A DNA stretch of 6,426 nucleotides from a bacterium (GTDB lineage Bacteria > Oederibacteriota > Muellerivitia > Muellerivitales > Muellerivitaceae): assembly GCA_025980505.1 (NCBI GenBank), contig JAICXI010000115.1, positions 1-6,426 on the forward strand, in the 5' to 3' direction. Within the stretch, counting starts at the first letter, position 1, and every line of letters starts with the position of its first letter. The notes beneath the pieces are model-generated. The model worked only from the letters and a program-made list of their open reading frames with translations, ran no database searches and was not told the origin of the DNA. The translations under genes were made by a program, and so were the position numbers. This document shows positions 1 through 4,691 of the stretch, piece by piece.

Positions 1-2141
1 CCCTCGTTGGACGCCCAAGAGCCGTTGCCGTCGCAGGCATCCACGTAACACTTGGCAGGCGGCGTGCCGCGCTTGATGACGGCGGTCAAGAGGGGATCGG
101 CGGAGGGGGTGTACTGGTTGGGACCCCCTGAAGCCCAACCCGGCATGAGGCGGCCCAGGGCCGTCATGGTCCAATGCCAGGGATGGCGCACGCTGTTCCC
201 GCCGTGGCCGGTCACGAAGGAAAAGGACAGGCTGTTTTCCCCCAGGAACCAGTTCATCTGGGCCAGGGCCGCGTCGCGGTAAGCCTTGTCGCCCGTGGCG
301 GCGTAGCCAAAAAGAAGGGCTCCGGTTTTATCCAGCAGGATCTCGTTGGCTTCCCAGTAATATTCGTTGGCGGCGGAGGCCACGCCGTAACCGTTGGCGC
401 GCGAGGCGGAGGACAGGTTGTCGCAAAGCCCGGCCAGCCCGGTCTTGATCCAGGCTTTTTCCGCCGGCGTTGCCCGGGGGTCGAAATAGCGGGCCATGTA
501 ACCGAAGAACTGGGGCTCGTTCCAGGTGGCGGGTTTCAAGAGGGAGACGGCGCCTTCCTTTTGGAAGCGGGCCGAAAGGGCGGGGTCCCCGGCCAGGCGG
601 GCCATTTCACCCAGGGCCCAAAGATTCTCCTGGGAGGGGTCCAGGTCCACGTAATCCGGGTCCTTGTTCACCACGCCGGGATTTTTCTGCAGCCAGGCCC
701 AGGCCCTTTGGGCGGCCGTCCGGCACTTGGCCGCGAAAGCCGGGTCCGCTTTTGGATAGACGCGCGCGGCCTGGGCCATGACGGCCGTAAAATCGGCCGT
801 GTCCAGGCTGCCGGGCTTCTGGGCGTAACGGGGGTAAGGGTCCTTTTCCGGGGAAAGGCTGGAGCAAAAATGGTCCTCGGTGTCCACCTTGTGCCGCACG
901 CTTCCGTCGGGTTCCTGAAGCTTGAGCATCCACTGGAGCCCCCAGCGGGCTTGGTTCAGGAGGTCGGACAAGCCGTTCCCGGACTCGGGGATATCGTCGT
1001 CCACTTTCTCCATCGGGACGGTCTTCAACTCGTAAAGCCACATCATCCAGGCGCAGCTGACCGATTCCTCCAGCACCCACTTGCCGTAATCATCCGCGTT
1101 GTGCCAGCCGCCGGTGAAATCGCCCCTTCGGGAAGGATCCTCCTTCAGGGCCGCGTCCTTCAAGTGGCAGGCGGGATGTTGGATTCCGGTTTCGGGGTCG
1201 TTGATGGCCGTCCCGCACCGGATGAGGTAAAAGCACCGTAGGGAATCGTGGAAAAGGGACTGGTAGGCGTCCGCGCCGATGGAAAAGGACGGGGACTTCA
1301 AGCCGCGCACTTCCACGGTATAGCGGCCGGGGAGGGTAAGGCCGGAGAAATCCACCCGGAACACCTTTTCGCCCGTGGAGGCCGTATCGTCGATGGCGGA
1401 CGCGGTGATCCGGCCCGCATAGGCGGTTTTACCCGCCTGGTCCAGGATACTAAAGGCGTCGCCTTTTTGCGCGCCGCCCGGCGCCTCGGCCACGGCGAAG
1501 GTTTTGGGATCGCCCGGCCGGTAGCCCGCCTGGTTCACCTTGGGGGCCTTCAAGATGGGGTTGGCCGGAGGCGGCGCCACCCGGGATTCCCCTTTTTGAT
1601 AAAACTCGATGTTGTCCACGCAAAGGAAAGCCTTGACGCCGGGTTGGCCGGAAGCGGAGAAGCCCACGCCCGTGACCTGCACCGGGTCCCAGGGCTTGGG
1701 ACTGCCCCAGGTTTGGTTGAACTGGGAAAAAGGAAGCTCCACCAGGGTCCAGTCGCCGGTCAGGGGGATGGGGCAGGAATAATGGTTGTTTTCCGTGGAG
1801 GTGGAAGAGATCGGCACCTGGCAATTCCAGGAGCCCTGGCCACGCGCGTAAAACCGGACGCCCTCGTAAGCCGAAAGGTCCTTGAGGGGGAAGCCGGTTC
1901 CGAAACCGGCGTAAGGGTATTGCAAGCCGCTTTTAAGTTCCACGTCCAGCCGGGCGCAATGGGCCGAGCGGTAGCCCCCTTCGCTGAGGGTGAAGGGCTT
2001 GGGGGAAGCCTCCGAATAGGGGTCGCTGTAGGAGAACCACCCTCCCAGGCCGTGGCCTTCGCCGTCCTCCACCAAAAGGGAAGCCCGGAGGGGCTGGGGC
2101 AGCAGGGTGAGAGCCAGCAACCAGAAGAACAATCGGCGCAT
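1..2141 (-). CDS. Secreted GH9 endoglucanase-type glycoside hydrolase with N-terminal CBM-like and Ig-like domains (3' end beyond window)
   Basis: Family 9 glycoside hydrolases cleave beta-1,4-glucans such as cellulose by inversion. The visible part has 713 residues and runs off the left edge. Residues 1-20 form a signal peptide (two Arg, a Leu/Phe/Trp-rich core, a cleavage site after LRA), so the enzyme is exported. Residues about 22-180 form a beta-sandwich, CBM-like domain ending in VDNIEFYQ. A Pro-rich linker leads to a CelD_N Ig-like domain starting with VNQAGYRPGD near residue 202. The GH9 domain follows, with GGWHNADDYGKW at 344-355, SFVTGHGGNSVRHPWHW at about 641-657, and SWASNE ending at Glu713. 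That Glu matches the GH9 proton donor and is the last complete codon in the window. Two active-site positions look unusual: Asn348 where the first Asp of the family DAGD motif is expected, and Trp657 where PHHR-type motifs have Arg. Asp351 (base) and His656 are present. The start follows a strong Shine-Dalgarno. I am sure of the family but not of the substrate. Confidence 0.93.
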   Translation of the reverse strand, partial: MRRLFFWLLALTLLPQPLRASLLVEDGEGHGLGGWFSYSDPYSEASPKPFTLSEGGYRSAHCARLDVELKSGLQYPYAGFGTGFPLKDLSAYEGVRFYARGQGSWNCQVPISSTSTENNHYSCPIPLTGDWTLVELPFSQFNQTWGSPKPWDPVQVTGVGFSASGQPGVKAFLCVDNIEFYQKGESRVAPPPANPILKAPKVNQAGYRPGDPKTFAVAEAPGGAQKGDAFSILDQAGKTAYAGRITASAIDDTASTGEKVFRVDFSGLTLPGRYTVEVRGLKSPSFSIGADAYQSLFHDSLRCFYLIRCGTAINDPETGIQHPACHLKDAALKEDPSRRGDFTGGWHNADDYGKWVLEESVSCAWMMWLYELKTVPMEKVDDDIPESGNGLSDLLNQARWGLQWMLKLQEPDGSVRHKVDTEDHFCSSLSPEKDPYPRYAQKPGSLDTADFTAVMAQAARVYPKADPAFAAKCRTAAQRAWAWLQKNPGVVNKDPDYVDLDPSQENLWALGEMARLAGDPALSARFQKEGAVSLLKPATWNEPQFFGYMARYFDPRATPAEKAWIKTGLAGLCDNLSSASRANGYGVASAANEYYWEANEILLDKTGALLFGYAATGDKAYRDAALAQMNWFLGENSLSFSFVTGHGGNSVRHPWHWTMTALGRLMPGWASGGPNQYTPSADPLLTAVIKRGTPPAKCYVDACDGNGSWASNE

Positions 2142-2146
2142 AAAGG

Positions 2147-2156
2147 CACCTCCCTT
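2147..2156 (-). promoter_or_regulatory. Strong ribosome binding site of the GH9 gene
   Basis: On the minus strand this reads AAGGGAGGTG, with six bases (GCCTTT) between the GGAGGT core and the ATG at 2141-2139. This near-perfect Shine-Dalgarno fixes the start of the signal peptide and shows that the host uses SD-led initiation, in contrast to the ATPase gene at 3425. Confidence 0.85.
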
Positions 2157-2270
2157 AATTGATGCAAACCAAACAGGCATTGGACGATGGTTTCCGTGAA
2201 AGTGTCTTTGGCGATCATGGGTGGAGTCCTTTAAAAGCCATCTGCCAAGGGCAATAGGGAATAATCGCAT

Positions 2271-2320
2271 CACCCTCATCCCACCCCTCCCCCGCCAGGG
2301 CAGAGGTCAGGGTGAGGGTG
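2271..2320. repeat. REP/MITE-like imperfect palindrome, copy 1
   Basis: The outer arms are CACCCTCA (2271-2278) and TGAGGGTG (2313-2320), with further imperfect C-rich/G-rich pairing inside. The sequence type resembles the short C/G-rich palindromes often found between genes in many bacterial genomes. The right half plus flank (2287-2329) recurs at 3281-3323 with 40 of 43 bases identical. It lies between the divergently transcribed GH9 and MNT genes. No transposase is visible, so any mobility would have to be supplied in trans. Assignment to a named repeat family is inference. Confidence 0.6.
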
Positions 2321-2390
2321 GCTTTGTTTGTTCCTTGGAAGCCGTCTTGGGGTTTGGGATGGATGTTCCAGGCCCCGCCAGCCATTGGGT

Positions 2391-2396
2391 TATAAT
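2391..2396 (+). promoter_or_regulatory. Candidate -10 box (TATAAT) for the MNT-HEPN pair
   Basis: A perfect TATAAT lies 25 bases before the ATG of the nucleotidyltransferase. No convincing -35 is seen at 16-18 bp spacing; the nearest is a weak TTCCAG at 2366-2371 with a 19 bp gap. The predicted transcript would have a short leader containing the GAGGAAAG ribosome binding site at 2408-2415, which sits five bases before the ATG at 2421. Confidence 0.45.
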
Positions 2397-2420
2397 GGCA
2401 AAAATTCGAGGAAAGAATGT

Positions 2421-2749
2421 ATGACAGCCACGGAAGCCCAGGCAATTATCCAGGAAATGGTCCGTCGGATCGTCGAAAAGTTCGACCCGGTCCAAATCAT
2501 CCTTTTTGGTTCCTATGCACGCGGCACGGCCGGTCCGGACAGCGACGTGGACCTATTTTGTGGTCATGCCGATCGACAATTCCCACAAGAAAAAACTTGG
2601 AAATCAGCCTGGAGTTGCACGCCATGGGCTTGGCCAAGGATGTTTTTGTGGTGACCCCCGAAGAAGTCCAAAAGTACCGTGATATTGTTGGAAGTATTAT
2701 CAAGACGGCTGTTCACGAAGGAAAAGTCCTCTATGAGCGTGCCGCCTGA
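2421..2749 (+). pseudogene. MNT-family minimal nucleotidyltransferase (antitoxin-like), disrupted by two +1 frameshifts
   Basis: Restoring one base at each of two homopolymers gives a complete protein of about 108 residues. It starts MTATEAQAIIQEMVRR, carries the polymerase-beta-type signature GSx10DxD (ILFGSYARG ... DSDVDLF), and ends EGKVLYERAA. The first shift is an extra T in TTTT at 2556-2559, needed to read DLFVVMPIDNSHKK. The second is an extra A in the run at 2590-2595, needed to read KNLEISLELHAMGLAKDVFVV, which contains the likely third metal-binding Asp. As written, the first frame stops after roughly 78 codons, at 2654. In known MNT/HEPN pairs the MNT protein neutralises the HEPN partner, in MntA/HepT by AMPylation. 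The start at 2421 is preferred over the ATG at 2417, which is in the wrong frame for the signature and is closer to GAGGAAAG. True decay and homopolymer sequencing errors cannot be told apart here. Confidence 0.85.
2718..2722 (+). promoter_or_regulatory. Ribosome binding site of the HEPN gene inside the MNT gene
   Basis: AAGGA lies ten bases before the ATG at 2733, within the last codons of the nucleotidyltransferase. It supports that internal ATG over the upstream in-frame TTG at 2679, which would add 18 residues overlapping the MNT gene. It could let the HEPN protein be made even when MNT translation stops early. Confidence 0.55.
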
Positions 2750-3074
2750 GCAAATCAAGGTTGTCCGCCAATGGATTGAAAAGGCGGAAAGCGACTACCG
2801 GAACTTCAAGAACACCCTCCAGATGGGCGATGATTGCCCCTGCGACACGGTTTGTTTCCACGCCCAACAATGCGCCGAGAAGTACCTCAAAGCCCGATTG
2901 GTTTATCTTTCCATCGATTTTCCCAAGATTCATGACATCTTGGAAATCATAAAGCTGTTTCCTCCCGGTTTCGCCATTCCCCTGACCCGCCAGGACGCCG
3001 AAGAAGCGGCGACCTTGGCGGTTAAGGTTCGGACGGCGATCCGGAGTGATCTCCCAAAAGATGTTTTGAAGTGA
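2733..3074 (+). CDS. HEPN-domain protein (PF05168-type), partner of the MNT gene
   Basis: This is an all-alpha HEPN-domain protein of 113 residues. It opens with the family pattern (VVRQWIEKAESDYRNFKNTL) and has the conserved mid-domain helix (CFHAQQCAEKYLKARLVY, about residues 41-58). A KIHDILEIIKLF segment matches the family 'tHdL' element. Its first codons overlap the last 17 bases of the nucleotidyltransferase, which is typical of translationally coupled MNT/HEPN pairs. HEPN partners of MNT proteins are often RNases using an R-x4-6-H motif. Neither of the two His residues here has an Arg 5-7 positions upstream, so that motif is absent. The protein also lacks the RYPG-type stretch I expect between the IPLTRQ region and the last helix, and goes directly to EEAATLAVKVRTAIRSDLP. 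It may be an internally shortened, possibly inactive relative. The family call is firm and the activity is unknown. Confidence 0.85.
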   Translation: MSVPPEQIKVVRQWIEKAESDYRNFKNTLQMGDDCPCDTVCFHAQQCAEKYLKARLVYLSIDFPKIHDILEIIKLFPPGFAIPLTRQDAEEAATLAVKVRTAIRSDLPKDVLK

Positions 3075-3100
3075 AAGTGGAATCGACACTTTCGTTTTTT
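3073..3100 (+). terminator. Rho-independent terminator after the MNT-HEPN pair
   Basis: A 7-bp perfect stem, GAAAGTG (3073-3079) with CACTTTC (3087-3093), closes a 7-base loop and is followed after one G by TTTTTT (3095-3100). The stem starts inside the HEPN stop codon. An alternative fold pairs CTTTCG (3089-3094) with CGAAAG (3105-3110), but it would bury the U tract in its loop. The position and U tract favour the terminator reading. Confidence 0.75.
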
Positions 3101-3278
3101 GGGGCGAAAGGGCCAAGGCAAATTTTAACGATTGAGTCTTATATTAAAGGATTTAATCCGGTCCTTATTCCCTGAGAAAATCAGATTTTCGATCCACCCT
3201 CAGGACGTGAATGGGATACCGGTTGCCGTTGTTCTTACAGACATGGGCCGCACTGGAGCCTTTTCGGAAGATGGTAAC
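3101..3278. other. Intergenic stretch with no recognisable gene
   Basis: This AT-richer segment lies between the HEPN terminator and repeat copy 2. A short plus-strand open frame could start at a TTG at 3132 and run to 3362, but it has no ribosome binding site and passes straight through the repeat and into the palindrome, so I do not call it a gene. Before the repeat its translation looks fairly protein-like (for example FSIHPQDVNGIPVAVVLTDM), so a gene remnant is possible. I could not identify a family on either strand. Confidence 0.4.
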
Positions 3279-3280
3279 TC

Positions 3281-3323
3281 CTCCCGCGCCAGGGGAGAGG
3301 CCAGGGTGAGGGTGGCTTTGTTT
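3281..3323. repeat. REP/MITE-like repeat, copy 2 (partial)
   Basis: These 43 bases match 2287-2329 at 40 positions and in the same orientation, including AGGGTGAGGGTGGCTTTGTTT. This copy lacks the left CACCCTCA arm that makes copy 1 palindromic. The two copies bracket the MNT-HEPN pair, about 1.0 kb apart. Confidence 0.7.
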
Positions 3324-3359
3324 CCGGGAAGCTTTCCGGCTTCAATGCAATTCGGGTTC

Positions 3360-3423
3360 TGACCATTTTAGGCTATATCGGAAAATGATCTTGACCAATT
3401 TCCGATATAGCCTAAAATGGTCA
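3360..3423. repeat. Perfect 25-bp inverted repeat upstream of the ATPase gene
   Basis: The left arm (3360-3384, core TTTAGGCTATATCGG) and the right arm (3399-3423, core CCGATATAGCCTAAA) are exact reverse complements around a 14-base loop (3385-3398). The right arm ends one base before the ATPase ATG. The loop contains TTGACCA, which is itself complementary to TGGTCAA at 3418-3424, so alternative pairings exist. The element overlaps the predicted promoter and start codon region. It could act as an operator, an RNA hairpin if transcription starts upstream, or the terminus of a mobile cassette. Confidence 0.9.
3391..3418 (+). promoter_or_regulatory. Predicted promoter giving a leaderless ATPase mRNA
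   Basis: TTGACC (3391-3396) and TAAAAT (3413-3418) are separated by 16 bp, a good match to the sigma70-type consensus. The usual six to seven bases from the -10 to the start site put transcription at about 3424-3425, which is the A of the ATG. The -35 lies in the loop of the inverted repeat and the -10 in its right arm. The mirrored position on the minus strand keeps the -10 but lacks a -35, so the promoter appears one-directional. Confidence 0.55.
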
Positions 3424-3424
3424 A

Positions 3425-4621
3425 ATGCTGAAACGCCGGCTTTATGACTCCATCTTTTCCAGGCACTTGGCGGAAAACCGCCAGATGGTCTGGGTTTCCG
3501 GCCCACGGCTGGTGGGCAAAACCACGAGCTGCCGCGCCCGGGGCGACGCCTACCATAATTGGGACAACCTGGACGACCGCAGGCTCCTCCTTTCCGGGCC
3601 GGCGGCCGTGGCGGAAAAGGACGGCTTGAACCGTCTGGGCGCGCGTGCGCCCGTCCTTGTTTTTGACGAGCTTCATAAGTACCGTAAATGGAAAGGCTTT
3701 CTGAAGGGCTTTTTCGACACCTACTCCGACAGGGCCCGTCTCATGGTGACCGGTAGTTCCCGGCTGGATACCTACCGCCGGGGAGGCGACAGCCTCATGG
3801 GACGCTACTTTCTCTACCGCATGCATCCCTTCAGCGTGGGTGAGGTTTTAAGGACCGCTCCGCCCGGTAAACCCCTCCAATCCCCCGAGCACCCGCCGGA
3901 AGGAGAATTCAAGGCCCTTTGGGAGCATGGCGGCTTCCCCGAACCCTTCCTCGAGCGCGACCCGGCCTTCAGCCGAAAGTGGCAGAGGCTGCGTCGCCAG
4001 CAGCTTTTGAAGGAGGACCTGAGGGACCTGACCCGCATCCAGGAGGTTTCCCACCTGGAAGTCCTGGCCGAAATCCTGGCGGACCGCTCGGCGCAGCAGC
4101 TTTCCTACTCCAACCTGGCCCAGTCGGTGAGCGTGTCGGTGGACACCATCCAGCGCTGGGTCGACGCGCTGGAATCACTGCACCACGGTTTCCGCGTCCG
4201 GCCCTGGACCAGCCGCGTGGCCCGTTCCCTGCGCAAGGAACCCAAATGGTACTTGAGGGATTGGGCGGAGGTCGCCGACCCCGGCGGCCGGGCCGAAACC
4301 TTCGTGGCCTGCCACCTGTTGAAGGCCGTGGAAGGATGGACGGACCTGGGCCTGGGGACCTTCGAACTGCGGTACCTGCGCGACAAGGAAAAACGGGAGG
4401 CGGATTTCCTCGTCATCCGGGACCGGAAGCCGTGGTTTTTGGTTGAAGTGAAGAAATCCGACGAACGGTTGGACCCCGTCCTGGGGTATTTCCAGCGACA
4501 GTTGAAGGCGGCTCATGCCTTTCAGGTGGTCTTGGAGGCGGCCTATGTGGAAGCCGATTGTTTCAAGCGGCATGAACCCACGGTTGTTCCCGCCCGCACA
4601 TTCCTTTCCCAACTTTTATAA
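3425..4621 (+). CDS. AAA_14/DUF4143 family ATPase with PD-(D/E)XK-like C-terminus
   Basis: This intact 398-residue member is close to the usual family length. Its AAA+ half has Walker A GPRLVGKTT (26-34), Walker B VLVFDE (77-82) followed by LHKYRKWK, a sensor-1-like TGSSR (108-112) and a GDSLMGRY segment with a candidate arginine finger at Arg126. A helix-turn-helix-like stretch lies at about 225-260 (LAQSVSVSVDTIQRWVDAL). The DUF4143 C-terminus has the nuclease-fold signature E-A-D327 ... E341-V-K343. Biological roles of this very common family are poorly known; many copies sit near toxin-antitoxin or defence genes. The ATG at 3425 is the only sensible start: TAA at 3413-3415 blocks upstream extension, and MLKRRLYDSI is the usual family opening. 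There is no Shine-Dalgarno, because the palindrome ends one base before the ATG. Its 3' end converges on the beta-helix gene. Confidence 0.92.
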   Translation: MLKRRLYDSIFSRHLAENRQMVWVSGPRLVGKTTSCRARGDAYHNWDNLDDRRLLLSGPAAVAEKDGLNRLGARAPVLVFDELHKYRKWKGFLKGFFDTYSDRARLMVTGSSRLDTYRRGGDSLMGRYFLYRMHPFSVGEVLRTAPPGKPLQSPEHPPEGEFKALWEHGGFPEPFLERDPAFSRKWQRLRRQQLLKEDLRDLTRIQEVSHLEVLAEILADRSAQQLSYSNLAQSVSVSVDTIQRWVDALESLHHGFRVRPWTSRVARSLRKEPKWYLRDWAEVADPGGRAETFVACHLLKAVEGWTDLGLGTFELRYLRDKEKREADFLVIRDRKPWFLVEVKKSDERLDPVLGYFQRQLKAAHAFQVVLEAAYVEADCFKRHEPTVVPARTFLSQLL

Positions 4622-4639
4622 GTCCGTGGACTGGTTTTT
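4621..4639 (+). terminator. Weak candidate terminator after the ATPase gene
   Basis: AGTC (4621-4624) and GACT (4629-4632) can form a 4-bp stem with a CGTG loop, followed by GG and TTTTT (4635-4639). The stem is too short to be convincing alone. The position, directly after the stop codon and before a convergent gene, is the main support. The remaining 50 bases up to 4691 hold nothing I recognise. Confidence 0.3.
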
Positions 4640-4691
4640 CCGAGAGCTACACCCGGCGGTAATCCATGCTTCTTCCACTGCACAATAAACG

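Noticed and set aside
174..2162. Long plus-strand open frames (174-1241 and 1248-2162) opposite the GH9 gene
   Set aside because: They are antisense frames kept open by high GC. The minus strand encodes a clear GH9 protein with signal peptide, domains and a strong ribosome binding site, while these translations are low-complexity Gly/Arg/Pro-rich.
2679..2732. TTG start at 2679 for the HEPN gene
   Set aside because: It would add 18 residues overlapping the MNT gene with no family match. The ATG at 2733 has AAGGA upstream and starts the protein where the family normally begins.
2271..3323. REP-like repeats as a CRISPR array or as insertion-sequence ends
   Set aside because: There are only two copies, about 1 kb apart, in direct orientation. 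There are no regular spacers and no transposase between them.
3360..3423. Inverted repeat as a rho-independent terminator for upstream genes
   Set aside because: No U tract follows either arm, the stem is AT-rich in places, and a better terminator already lies at 3073-3100.
3368..3826. Minus-strand frame across the inverted repeat and the ATPase start
   Set aside because: It runs antisense through the Walker A and B coding region and has no ribosome binding site or recognisable domain.
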